From NCBI RefSeq assembly GCF_029892045.1, contig NZ_CP120367.1:1550001-1614000 (forward strand): a stretch of DNA of 64,000 bases, read 5' to 3'. The notes below the pieces were generated by a model. It searched no databases. It worked only from the letters and a program-made list of their open reading frames with translations, and was not told where the DNA came from. Below, piece after piece: positions 16,816-25,478 of this stretch (positions are counted from its first letter, which is position 1; each line of letters starts with the position of its first letter). This DNA is from Sinorhizobium numidicum (GTDB lineage: Bacteria; Pseudomonadota; Alphaproteobacteria; Rhizobiales; Rhizobiaceae). The translations under genes and the position numbers were made by a program.

Positions 16816-18195
16816 GTGCCCGGTTACCTGTTGCGGAACTGCGCGGCGATCATCGCGGACGACGGCAAGGGGCCGACCGCCTACCGCAACGTAGACTTGC
16901 TGACGAATGGTCCTGCGATAGAGGCAATCGGCGAAAACCTTCATAAAGGCCAGCTGCCTGCCGGTACGATCACGCAAGACGCCACCGGCTGGTTCGTATA
17001 TCCGGGCCTCATCAACACGCACCACCACTTCTTCCAGTGCTTCGTGCGCAACCGCGCAGATCTCGATTGGACGAAGCTTTCGGTGATCGAATGGCTCGAC
17101 CGTATCTATCCGATCTTCTCGCGGCTGACCGAGGACTGCTTCTACCATGCCTCGCTCACGGCAATGGCCGAGTTGGTCAAGCACGGCTGCACCACGGCGC
17201 TCGACCACCAGTACTGCTTCCCGCGGCACGCCGGCAAACGGCTGATTGACCGGCAGTTCGAGGCCGCTGACCTTTTGGGCATGCGCTTCCATGCGGGGCG
17301 TGGCGGCAACACGCTGCCGAAATCCGAAGGCTCGACCATTCCGGACGCCATGCTGGAAACGACGGACGAGTTCATCGCCGACTGCGCGCGCCTGATCGAC
17401 ACCTATCATGATGCCGACCCCTTCAGCATGCGGCAGGTCGTCGTCGCGCCGTGCCAACCGGTCAACTGCTACCGTGAGACTTTCGTCGAGTCGGCGGCGC
17501 TGGCGCGCGATCGCGGCGTGCAACTGCACACGCATGTGGGCGAAGGCGAGAGCCCGGTCGTCGAGGCCCGGCACGGCATGCGGACGGTGGATTACTGCGC
17601 GGAGCTCGGATTTGCCGGCCCCGATACCTTCTATGCCCATTGCTGGGAACTGACCCATGACGAACTGCGAACGATGGCCGCGAGTGGAACCGGTGTCGCT
17701 CACTGCCCCGAGCCAGTCTATCTGGTCGGCGCCGAGGTGACGGATATTCCGGCCATGTCGGCCTTCGGTCTCCGGGTGGGTCTCGGCTGTGACGGAGCTG
17801 CCTCGAACGACAATTCAAACCTGATGCACTGCGTGCACTCCGCCTACATGCTGCAGTGCCTGAAAGCGTCGACGCGCGCGCATGCCGTCCCGCCCCCGGT
17901 CGATTTCCTCGACTATGCCACGGCCGGTGGTGCCGCCCTCCTAGGCCGCCGCGACATCGGTCGGCTCGCCCGCGGCATGGCCGCCGACCTATTTGCAATC
18001 GACACACGGCGGATGGACTTTGTCGGTACACGGCATGATCCGCTGAGCCTGATTGCCAAAGTGGGCATCGGCATGCCGACCGACATGACCATGATCAACG
18101 GCCGCATTGTCTGGGCCAAGGGTGAATTCATCGGGCTCGACGAGGCGCGGCTGTTCGCGGAGGCCGAGGCCGCTCTCGCCACAGTGGAACTTTAA
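16816..18195 (+). CDS. amidohydrolase of the 8-oxoguanine/isoxanthopterin deaminase type
   Basis: A 459-residue metal-dependent hydrolase of the deaminase branch of the amidohydrolase superfamily. Metal and catalytic residues are visible: the strand-1 motif INTHHHFF (HxH), the His of THVGEGE with its following Glu, a later His in FYAHC, and the Asp of GLGCDGAASND. Homologues in this branch deaminate 8-oxoguanine, isoxanthopterin or chlorinated triazines. I choose the GTG at 16816 because GGGGGAGG lies six bases before it; an in-frame ATG at 16792 would start inside the GST gene. The gene is followed by a nucleoside-type ABC importer, which favours a purine or pterin substrate. Confidence 0.85.
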   Translation: MPGYLLRNCAAIIADDGKGPTAYRNVDLLTNGPAIEAIGENLHKGQLPAGTITQDATGWFVYPGLINTHHHFFQCFVRNRADLDWTKLSVIEWLDRIYPIFSRLTEDCFYHASLTAMAELVKHGCTTALDHQYCFPRHAGKRLIDRQFEAADLLGMRFHAGRGGNTLPKSEGSTIPDAMLETTDEFIADCARLIDTYHDADPFSMRQVVVAPCQPVNCYRETFVESAALARDRGVQLHTHVGEGESPVVEARHGMRTVDYCAELGFAGPDTFYAHCWELTHDELRTMAASGTGVAHCPEPVYLVGAEVTDIPAMSAFGLRVGLGCDGAASNDNSNLMHCVHSAYMLQCLKASTRAHAVPPPVDFLDYATAGGAALLGRRDIGRLARGMAADLFAIDTRRMDFVGTRHDPLSLIAKVGIGMPTDMTMINGRIVWAKGEFIGLDEARLFAEAEAALATVEL

Positions 18196-18217
18196 TACAC
18201 AAAACAGGGGAACTGAC

Positions 18218-19318
18218 ATGCTGACAAACCTGACCCGAAGAACACTGATGAAGGGCGTTGCCGCCTCCGGCCTCGCCAGCGCGGTCGGCGGCCGGTCCAC
18301 CATGGCCGCCGATGAGCCGCTCGGGATCACTCTCGTGATCCCCTCGCCGGTCGGCGACGTCGGCTGGGGCCATGCGCTCGCCGCCGGCCTCGAGCCGGTC
18401 AAGGCCGCTTACGGCGACAAGGTGAAGGTCACCGTCATCGAGAACATTCAGGAAGGTCCGGACGCCGACCGCATCATGAACAAGACGGTCGCCGACGGGA
18501 ACAACTTCCTGATCGCAGGCTCGTTCGGCTATCAGAACGGCGCTCTGCAGATCGCTCGCCGGAATCCGGCCGTCACCGTGCTGCATGCCTCCGGTTTCCA
18601 GGTGGCTCCGAACTTCTCGCCTTTTGCGGCCAAGTATTTCCAGGGGACCTACCTGCTCGGCATGGCTGCCGCGGCGCTCTCCAAGACCGGCAAGCTGGGC
18701 TCGGTATCCGCCTTCGCCATCCCGGAGCTGATCACGTCCGTCAACGCCTTCACGCTGGGCGCCCAGGCGGTGAACCCTGATATCGAGGTGTCAGTCGTAT
18801 GGGTGAACTCGTGGTTCGACCCGGCCAAAGAGCAGGAAGCGGCAAAGGCTCTGATCGCGCAGAAGTGCGACGTGATCTTCTCAAACGCGCAGGACACGCC
18901 TTCCGTTATCTCTGCCTGCGAGGAGGCTGGCGTCTACGCGTTTAATCTCAACTCGTCGATGAAGAGCTACGCTCCGAAAACCTATCTCGGCTGTGTGGCG
19001 ACGGACTGGTCGCCTTTCTTCAAGGCCTCGGTCGACGCCCATGTCGCCGACACATTCAAAGGTGCCAATGCCTTCCTCGGCGTCGCCGACAAGGTCGTCG
19101 AGGTCGTCGACTGGAATCCGGATATCCCGGCCGATGTCATGACGAACATCAAGGAGATCGAAGCGAAGATCGCCGCCGGCAGCTTCTCGCCTTTCACCGG
19201 GCCGATCACCAGGGCGGACGGCAGCGAAGCGGCCGCCTCCGGTGCAACGCTCACCGATGGCGAGATCGTCGCGATGGACTGGCACGTCAAGGGCATCACC
19301 ACACCTCTGCCGAAGTGA
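18218..19318 (+). CDS. BMP family nucleoside/purine-binding lipoprotein-type substrate-binding protein
   Basis: A 366-residue periplasmic binding protein of the BMP/Med family. The N-terminus has a twin-arginine type signal (TRRTLMKGVAASGLASAVGG), and cleavage near residue 32 gives a mature protein starting around ADEPLGITLVIPSP. BMP proteins feed nucleosides or purine bases to ABC importers such as NupNOPQ of Bacillus. The ATG at 18218 follows an AGGGG site; the frame upstream belongs to the amidohydrolase region. Three transporter genes follow immediately. Confidence 0.9.
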   Translation: MLTNLTRRTLMKGVAASGLASAVGGRSTMAADEPLGITLVIPSPVGDVGWGHALAAGLEPVKAAYGDKVKVTVIENIQEGPDADRIMNKTVADGNNFLIAGSFGYQNGALQIARRNPAVTVLHASGFQVAPNFSPFAAKYFQGTYLLGMAAAALSKTGKLGSVSAFAIPELITSVNAFTLGAQAVNPDIEVSVVWVNSWFDPAKEQEAAKALIAQKCDVIFSNAQDTPSVISACEEAGVYAFNLNSSMKSYAPKTYLGCVATDWSPFFKASVDAHVADTFKGANAFLGVADKVVEVVDWNPDIPADVMTNIKEIEAKIAAGSFSPFTGPITRADGSEAAASGATLTDGEIVAMDWHVKGITTPLPK

Positions 19319-19321
19319 GCC

Positions 19322-20845
19322 ATGACCGCTCCGCTCCTGTCGCTCCGCGCCATTTCCAAAAGCTACGGCCAGATCCATGCCAATCAAGGTATCGATCTGG
19401 ACGTGGCGCCACAGTCTATCCATGCGGTCCTCGGAGAGAACGGGGCGGGCAAATCGACGCTGATGAAGCTGATCTACGGCGTCGAGCAGCCAGACGACGG
19501 AACCGTCGTCTGGGAAGGAGAGCCTTTAAGCCTTGCCTCCCCCGCGGAGGCGAGGCGCAAGGGGATCGGCATGGTGTTCCAGCACTTCTTGCTCTTCGAT
19601 ACCCTGACGGTCGTGGAGAACATTCAACTGGTCGTACCCGGCCGGAAAGCCGATCTCATGGAACGCATCCGGACGTTTGGACGCGACTTCGGCCTCGAAG
19701 TCGATCCGCTCGCCCATGTGCACGCGCTTTCTGTCGGCGAGCGGCAGCGGGTGGAGATCATCCGATGCCTGATGATCAAGCCGAGGCTGCTGATCCTCGA
19801 CGAACCCACCTCCGTCCTGCCGCCGCAATCGGTGGACAAGCTCTTCGATACCCTGCGACGTCTGCGCGACGGCGGTGTTTCCATCCTGTTCATCTCGCAC
19901 AAGCTCGAGGAAATTCGGGCGATCTGCGACAGGGCGACGATCCTGCGCGGCGGGCGCGTCACCGGCCACGTGGACCCGCGCGAACACAATGCGCATGATC
20001 TTGCCCGCATGATGATCGGCCGCGACATGCCGGAGCCGATGCCGGCGCTTCCCCAGTCTGGCGGAGAAAAGCGGCTTGAGATCATCGGCCTGGCCTATCG
20101 GCCGGATGACCCCTTTGCCGTGCCGCTCTCCAACATCAGCCTCACTGTACGTGCTGGCGAAATCCTTGGAATAGCCGGGATTTCGGGTAACGGGCAAAGC
20201 GAGCTGGCCGCGTTGATATCCGGCGAAGCGGTCCTGCCGCGGGAACAGCGCGACCGGATCTACATGATGGGCAAGGATGTCGGCACGCTCGATGCGGCTG
20301 CCCGTCGGCAGCTTGGATTTGCGTTCGTCCCCGAAGACCGGCTCGGACGCGGCGCCGTACCTGAAATGTCGCTCGTTCTCAACAGCCTCCTGACCGCGCA
20401 TCCGCTCGGCCTGCTCAGGCATGGTCTCGTCGACAAGGCGAAGGCGAAGGCGTTCACCAACGAGTGCATCCGTCAATACGATGTCCGCACGCCGGGCCCG
20501 GACGCGGAAGCCGGCGCGCTCTCCGGCGGCAATCTGCAGAAGTTCATCGTCGGCCGCGAGATCATGCTCTCTCCGAAACTGCTGTTCGTGGCGCAGCCGA
20601 CCTGGGGCGTCGACGTCGGTGCCGCATCCGCCGTCCGCAGGCGGCTCGTCACGCTGCGCAATGAGGGCATGGCCATCCTCGTCATTTCCGAGGAACTCGA
20701 GGAGCTTTTCGAACTCTGCGATTCCATCCAGGTGCTGCACCACGGCACGCTGAGCCCGCCACTCGTCACACGGGACACGCGACCCGAGGAGATCGGCCGA
20801 TACATGATCGGCGCTCATCCTTCGCGCGGGAAGGCCCTGGCATGA
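19322..20845 (+). CDS. nucleoside-type ABC importer ATPase (two nucleotide-binding domains)
   Basis: A 507-residue protein with two ABC cassettes. The first has Walker A GENGAGKS, signature LSVGERQRVEI and Walker B LLILDEPTSVL. The second has a changed Walker A (GISGNGQSE), signature LSGGNLQKFIVGRE and a Walker B region LLFVAQPTWGVD, as is usual for sugar and nucleoside importers of the YufO/RbsA type, where only the first site is active. It starts 3 bp after the binding-protein stop and overlaps the first permease gene by 4 bp. Confidence 0.93.
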   Translation: MTAPLLSLRAISKSYGQIHANQGIDLDVAPQSIHAVLGENGAGKSTLMKLIYGVEQPDDGTVVWEGEPLSLASPAEARRKGIGMVFQHFLLFDTLTVVENIQLVVPGRKADLMERIRTFGRDFGLEVDPLAHVHALSVGERQRVEIIRCLMIKPRLLILDEPTSVLPPQSVDKLFDTLRRLRDGGVSILFISHKLEEIRAICDRATILRGGRVTGHVDPREHNAHDLARMMIGRDMPEPMPALPQSGGEKRLEIIGLAYRPDDPFAVPLSNISLTVRAGEILGIAGISGNGQSELAALISGEAVLPREQRDRIYMMGKDVGTLDAAARRQLGFAFVPEDRLGRGAVPEMSLVLNSLLTAHPLGLLRHGLVDKAKAKAFTNECIRQYDVRTPGPDAEAGALSGGNLQKFIVGREIMLSPKLLFVAQPTWGVDVGAASAVRRRLVTLRNEGMAILVISEELEELFELCDSIQVLHHGTLSPPLVTRDTRPEEIGRYMIGAHPSRGKALA

Positions 20846-21942
20846 GCGCTTTTTCTGCAGCCTTCCTTCCCACTCTTGTCCGCCGGGAGCGCGCCTCGCT
20901 TGCCGCGACGCTCCTTGCGCCCCCCGTCGCATTGGCCGTGGCGACCGTTCTCAATCTCGGGCTCTACGTCCTGATGGGCCGCGATCCGCCCGCCGTCCTG
21001 TACGCGATGCTTCTCGAGCCGTTCCTGTCCTGGGCGTCGTTCTCAGAGGTGCTGCTGAAGACGGGTCCCCTCCTCCTTATCGCACAGGGCCTCGCGATCG
21101 GCTTTCGAGCGAAGGTCTTCAACATCGGTGCCGAGGGCCAGTTCATCCTGGGCGCGATATTCGCCTCGTCCATCCCCGTCTGGTTTCCGCAGGCGACAGG
21201 TCAGTGGATCTGGCCGATGATGCTGCTCCTTGGCGCAGTCGGTGGCGCCCTGTGGGCATCGATTACCGCCTTCTGGCGCGTCAGACTCAATGCGAACGAA
21301 ATCCTCGTGTCCCTGATGCTAAGTCTCGTTGCCGCGCAGTTCCTCAACTACCTGCTCCTTGGCCCCTGGAAGGATCCCAACGGCTTCAACTTCCCTCAGT
21401 CCGTCATGTTCCAGTATGACGCGATGGTGCCGGTCCTGATTTCCGGTACCCGTGTAAACGTCTCGCTTCTCCTGACGATCGCCCTGTCGATTGCGGCATG
21501 GATCTTCATGCAGAAGAGCTTTGTCGGCTACAAGCTTCAGGTTGGCGGCCTCGCGCCGCGTGCCGCCGGCTACGCCGGCTTCAACCAAGGGTGGGCGATC
21601 TGGCTTTCCCTTCTGATAGGGGGCTGCGCGGCCGGCCTCGCCGGCGCAGCAGAGGTTGCCGGCCCCCTTGGCCAGCTACAGCGCTCGATTTCGAGCGGTT
21701 ATGGCTATGCGGCCATCATCGTTGCTTATCTCGGCGGCCTGCATCCGATCGGCATCGTTATCTCCGCGCTGTTCATGGCGATTCTCTACATCGGGGGGGA
21801 TAATGCCATGGTATCGGCAAACCTGCCGATCGCCGCGGTCCGCGTCTTCCAGGGCAGCCTCCTTCTCGCCTACCTCATCGCCGTCGCCTTCGTGCGGTAT
21901 CGTCTCGCATGGCGCCGTACCGCCTACCGGAGCCAGCCATGA
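20842..21942 (+). CDS. nucleoside-type ABC importer permease 1 (YufP-like)
   Basis: A 366-residue inner-membrane protein with about ten hydrophobic helices. It carries the family stretch FNIGAEGQFILGAIFA and, near the C-terminus, GYGYAAIIVAYLGGLHPIGI, both typical of BPD_transp_2 permeases that partner BMP proteins. It overlaps the ATPase gene upstream and the second permease gene downstream by 4 bp each, so all are translated as one operon. Confidence 0.92.
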   Translation: MSAFSAAFLPTLVRRERASLAATLLAPPVALAVATVLNLGLYVLMGRDPPAVLYAMLLEPFLSWASFSEVLLKTGPLLLIAQGLAIGFRAKVFNIGAEGQFILGAIFASSIPVWFPQATGQWIWPMMLLLGAVGGALWASITAFWRVRLNANEILVSLMLSLVAAQFLNYLLLGPWKDPNGFNFPQSVMFQYDAMVPVLISGTRVNVSLLLTIALSIAAWIFMQKSFVGYKLQVGGLAPRAAGYAGFNQGWAIWLSLLIGGCAAGLAGAAEVAGPLGQLQRSISSGYGYAAIIVAYLGGLHPIGIVISALFMAILYIGGDNAMVSANLPIAAVRVFQGSLLLAYLIAVAFVRYRLAWRRTAYRSQP

Positions 21943-22850
21943 GCGCCATCGAGTTCATTCTTGCCGGCATGCTCGCGGCTGCGACACCGTATCTCCTCGC
22001 AGCTCTCGGCGAGCTGGTGGTCGAGCGAGCCGGGGTCCTCAACCTGGGCGTGGAGGGCTTGATGGCCCTTGGCGCGGTGCTCGCCTTCATCGTCGTCTAT
22101 CATGGCGGGGGGCACCTTCTGGGATTCGTTGCCGCCGGGCTAGGCAGCGCCGTCCTATCCCTGGTTTTCGCCGTCGTCACGCTCGGATTTCGGGCGAACC
22201 AGGTGGCGGCAGGCCTTGCTATAGGCATCCTCGGCCAAGGTCTCTCGGCGCTTTTCGGCAAGACCTATGAGAGCCTCACGATCAGGGGGCTTCCCAAGCT
22301 TGCCTTTCCATGGCTTTCCGAAATCCCCGTAATCGGCGGTCTTTTCATCCAGGACGTCGTCGTCTGGCTTTCCCTTGCCGCAGCCTTCGCCATTTGGGCG
22401 ATGTTTGCCTATACGAAGGTCGGTCTCGTCATACGGGCCATCGGCGAGAATCCCAAAGCCGCCCACGCCATTGGCTATTCGGTCATCACCGTCCGCTTCG
22501 CCGCCATCGCGTTTGGCGGCGCGATGGCGGGCTTTGCCGGCGCCTATGCGGCGGTGGTTTACACGCCGCTCTGGGCCGACGGGATGATCGCCGGGCGTGG
22601 TTGGATCGCGATCGCACTCGTCGTCTTCGGGACGTGGCTCACGGGCCGGATCTTCTTGGGGGCGTGCCTCTTCGGCGCCGTATCCCTGATGGGCCTCGCG
22701 GCCCAGGCGACCGGACTGGACCTTCCGTCACAACTGCTTGCGAGCCTGCCCTATCTCGTCACGATCATCGTGCTCGGCATCATTTCGGCAGACCGCCGCC
22801 TGCTGAAGCTCAACGGCGTGGCATCGCTCGGCGAACCATTCGAACGCTAG
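21939..22850 (+). CDS. nucleoside-type ABC importer permease 2 (YufQ-like)
   Basis: A 303-residue inner-membrane permease with about nine helices and the family signatures ERAGVLNLGVEGLMALGA and GENPKAAHAIGYSV. The ATG at 21939 overlaps the preceding stop (ATGA); the longer frame from 21909 would begin inside permease 1. It is the last gene of the seven-gene Rieske/deaminase/importer cluster and is followed by a stem-loop. Confidence 0.92.
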   Translation: MSAIEFILAGMLAAATPYLLAALGELVVERAGVLNLGVEGLMALGAVLAFIVVYHGGGHLLGFVAAGLGSAVLSLVFAVVTLGFRANQVAAGLAIGILGQGLSALFGKTYESLTIRGLPKLAFPWLSEIPVIGGLFIQDVVVWLSLAAAFAIWAMFAYTKVGLVIRAIGENPKAAHAIGYSVITVRFAAIAFGGAMAGFAGAYAAVVYTPLWADGMIAGRGWIAIALVVFGTWLTGRIFLGACLFGAVSLMGLAAQATGLDLPSQLLASLPYLVTIIVLGIISADRRLLKLNGVASLGEPFER

Positions 22851-22897
22851 TCTAGCAACAGCGCGAAGCGGGGCTCACAAAAATTTCGTCGCCTCTA

Positions 22898-22923
22898 ACG
22901 GGTCCGAACCATCCTGGACCCGT
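22898..22923 (+). terminator. stem-loop after the purine-importer operon
   Basis: ACGGGTCC at 22898-22905 pairs perfectly with GGACCCGT at 22916-22923 around a 10-nt loop, 48 bp after the last permease stop. There is no strong T tract, so termination strength is uncertain. Confidence 0.5.
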
Positions 22924-23031
22924 GCACTTCATCGGGTTTATCCGATTAACTATTGCTTCTTTCTCCGTACGAAGGCCCGCTTTCGAGCCGTTGCCGTTAT
23001 CAGCCGCAAAGGCTGCTTTGAGCAAAAAAGA

Positions 23032-23658
23032 TCAACTAGCCCGCGTCGCCAAGCGGTATTTTGACGCCAGAAACGCCGCTAGCTCCGCTCGGCAGTCGAC
23101 GAGCGGACCGACATCTTGGCGTGCCTTTGCAATCGCCATGGCACCGGAATAGGCGGCGATTACCAGCGTTGCGAGGCTGCTTGGATTGAGGTCGCGTACG
23201 TGTTTTGATGCCAGGTCCGCCTCAAACTTTGCAGATAGCGCCTCGTGCCAGGCATCGAAGACCCCGCTGAGAACGTCGCGCATTTCCGGGTCATGGCGGG
23301 AGACTTCCATAGCCATGTTGTTGAGCGGGCAGCCGGAGACCGAGCCTTTGCGCGTCAGTTCGCTGATGATGTTTGCAAAGATGAGATCGATTGCCATTGG
23401 CGCGTCCGCACACGCGTCCAGCGGCTCGATCCATGTTTGCCGAACGGCTTCCGCCACCCGATCGTGGATGACCGCCAGTCCGAGTTCGCGCTTTGCTGGG
23501 AAATGATGCGCCATTGCACCGCCGGACACTGACGCCTTTTCGCGCAGCTCCAACATTCCTGTCGCGATGTAACCCTGGCTGACAAAGGCGTCGTATGCCG
23601 CGTCGATGATCCGGCGACGCACGCCCTGGGGGTCATTGGTTCTTCTGTTTCCGGTCAT
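23032..23658 (-). CDS. TetR family transcriptional repressor
   Basis: A 208-residue regulator with the TetR N-terminal helix-turn-helix (RRRIIDAAYDAFVSQGYIAT, then VSGGAMAHHFPAKRELGLAVI, residues about 14-65) and an all-helical ligand domain. It is divergent from the NIPSNAP gene, with a perfect 18-bp-arm inverted repeat between them, so it most likely represses itself and that gene. The ligand is unknown. Confidence 0.92.
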   Translation of the reverse strand: MTGNRRTNDPQGVRRRIIDAAYDAFVSQGYIATGMLELREKASVSGGAMAHHFPAKRELGLAVIHDRVAEAVRQTWIEPLDACADAPMAIDLIFANIISELTRKGSVSGCPLNNMAMEVSRHDPEMRDVLSGVFDAWHEALSAKFEADLASKHVRDLNPSSLATLVIAAYSGAMAIAKARQDVGPLVDCRAELAAFLASKYRLATRAS

Positions 23659-23702
23659 GGAACCCGTACGCGATTTGCATCAACAATAGCATCTTGACAA
23701 AA

Positions 23703-23744
23703 CAGGTCAATCGTCCTGTGATGAAACAGGACGATTGACCTGTC
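23703..23744. promoter_or_regulatory. perfect inverted repeat, probable TetR operator
   Basis: ACAGGTCAATCGTCCTGT (23703-23720) and its exact reverse complement (23727-23744) are separated by GATGAA. A TTGACA at 23695-23700 sits at the edge, so the repeat covers the likely promoter of the NIPSNAP gene. Each arm also contains an internal ACAGG..CCTGT half-symmetry, which would suit two TetR dimers. Confidence 0.8.
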
Positions 23745-23754
23745 AGGAGATACC

Positions 23755-24483
23755 ATGAACCCACACACGGTGTTTGAGCTCCGCCGCTACCGGCTTCTCC
23801 CTGACGGCAGAGAAGCATTGATCAGCCTGTTTGACAGGGAATTCGTAGAACCGCAGGAGGCGCTGGGTATGCGCATAAAAGGTGAGTTTCGCGACCTTGA
23901 CGATCCCGATGCCTTTGTCTGGGTTCGCTCCTTCAAGGATATGGAAGCCCGGACGGAAGCGCTCAAATCCTTTTATTCTGGTCCGGTCTGGAAAGAACAT
24001 GGACCAGCCGCCAACGCGACGATGCTCAACTCGGACAACGTCTTGCTCCTGAGGCCGACGGGGAGCGTGCAACCGTTCGCGCACAATCTGCAAAGGTATC
24101 AGGAGGTGGAGCGGCCCGAGACGGAAGGTCTCATTATCGTGAATATCTGCTCGCTGGCGCCCAGAACCGAAGAGGAGTTTGCGAGCTTCTTCAACGACAA
24201 TGCACTTCCGGCCATGCAAGAAGCCGGCGCGGGTATCGATGCCGTGTTTGTGACGGAGCGAAGCGAAAACGGCTTTCCGAGGCTTCCGGTTCGCGAGGGA
24301 GAGACGGTGCTTGTCTGGTTCGAATGCCACAAGGACGAGGAAAGTGCAGTGCGCTATCGAGAGCGACTGCGTCAGAACGTCAATTGGGTGCACGAGGTCT
24401 ACCCACGAATGGACCGCCAGTGTTGGCGGAAGATTGAGGTGGCACGCTTAACACCGACATCGCGGTCGCTTTGCGCCTGGTGA
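23755..24483 (+). CDS. NIPSNAP family protein
   Basis: A 242-residue protein with two ferredoxin-like alpha+beta repeats of NIPSNAP type. The first starts VFELRRYRLLPDGREALISL and includes AFVWVRSFKDMEARTEALKSFY. The second runs from about residue 122 and includes ETVLVWFECHKDEESAVRY. Bacterial members are small cytosolic proteins of unknown chemistry. The gene begins 10 bp after the TetR operator and is almost certainly controlled by the divergent repressor. Confidence 0.82.
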   Translation: MNPHTVFELRRYRLLPDGREALISLFDREFVEPQEALGMRIKGEFRDLDDPDAFVWVRSFKDMEARTEALKSFYSGPVWKEHGPAANATMLNSDNVLLLRPTGSVQPFAHNLQRYQEVERPETEGLIIVNICSLAPRTEEEFASFFNDNALPAMQEAGAGIDAVFVTERSENGFPRLPVREGETVLVWFECHKDEESAVRYRERLRQNVNWVHEVYPRMDRQCWRKIEVARLTPTSRSLCAW

Positions 24484-24612
24484 CTCGCTTTGCCCGCTCT
24501 TTGGTGAGAAGCATCCTCGACGGCACTTTTGCGCCGAACTTCCGCTCACGGTCCCATTGCAGACCTCTCAGCGTTTTGCGAATTATGACCGACCAAAGGT
24601 GGAGGATGCGTG

Positions 24613-25110
24613 ATGCTGATTGTGTTCGGTGGCTTACCTGGAGCGGGCAAAACGACGATCGCGCGAGCGATAGCAGCGCGGCGATCAGCAACTTACCTGC
24701 GCATCGACGAGATCGAGCAAGCCATACGATCGGCAGGATTTTTGGCAGACGTCGGGCCAACAGGATATGCCGTGGCCAACGCATTGGCGGCATCCAATCT
24801 GAAGAATGGCTGCCTGGTGCTGGCCGATTGCGTCAATCCCGTTCTCGAAAGCCGACAGGGATGGCGCGCGACGGCGGCCGGCGTTCAAAAGCCGCTGCTC
24901 GAGGTCGAGGTCATATGCTCTGATCCCACCGAACATCGCCGTCGGGTCGAAGAGCGCCATTCTGACATTGACGGCCTCACGCCCCCGACGTGGCAAGCGG
25001 TCCTGGCCCATGACTATTCGCCATGGCCCGAGCCTCATCTGGTGATCGACACTGCCGTCCTTGCGCCGCATGAGGCGATCGAAATGGTCGAAAGGCACAT
25101 GAACCTCTGA
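24613..25110 (+). CDS. P-loop kinase-like ATPase (AAA_33 type)
   Basis: A 165-residue protein with a Walker A motif GGLPGAGKTT at residues 6-15 and an acidic ADCVNP stretch that may act as Walker B. A later HRRRVEERHSD region resembles the basic lid of small-molecule kinases. Relatives phosphorylate small metabolites, but the substrate here is unknown. The ATG at 24613 is preferred over the GTG at 24610 because GGAGG is at 24601-24605. Confidence 0.8.
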   Translation: MLIVFGGLPGAGKTTIARAIAARRSATYLRIDEIEQAIRSAGFLADVGPTGYAVANALAASNLKNGCLVLADCVNPVLESRQGWRATAAGVQKPLLEVEVICSDPTEHRRRVEERHSDIDGLTPPTWQAVLAHDYSPWPEPHLVIDTAVLAPHEAIEMVERHMNL

Positions 25111-25478
25111 GACCACTTCCGACTCGTTGAGAGATTCGCATCATCAAACGTCGCGGGAGGTCCACTTGACCAAACCACAGTTCTTGGCCTGAAGCCGAAT
25201 GCATAGAGAGGCAAAAGCTGGAGGGGGATAACCTTTGCCCTCGATCTCGCAACAGTGCTGACATCCGTTCAGCAGTCCACGGTATCCCGACGCAGAACCA
25301 GTGCTGACCTCGTGGAAGACCTCGCTCACCGCGTTCGGAGCAGGAATGCGCGCAGTACTGGTTGAGCTTTATACGGGACTGGCCAACCACTTTTTCCGCT
25401 CCAGAAACAGTTGGTCGCTAAGGAAAAGGCCATCATGGCTGCGAACCGTAGACCCGCGGCGTGCCTTTCCGTCGGCTT
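25111..25478. other. gap without a recognised gene
   Basis: About 370 bp between the kinase-like gene and the end of the LysR gene. No frame has recognisable content, and no clear terminator is seen. Confidence 0.35.

Noticed and set aside
19526..20932. A 468-residue minus-strand frame opposite the nucleoside ABC ATPase
   Set aside because: It is the antisense of conserved Walker and signature motifs; no independent content.
23697..23750. The long inverted repeat read as a CRISPR or terminator
   Set aside because: There is only one inverted pair, it overlaps a -35-like TTGACA, and it lies between divergent genes, which fits an operator.
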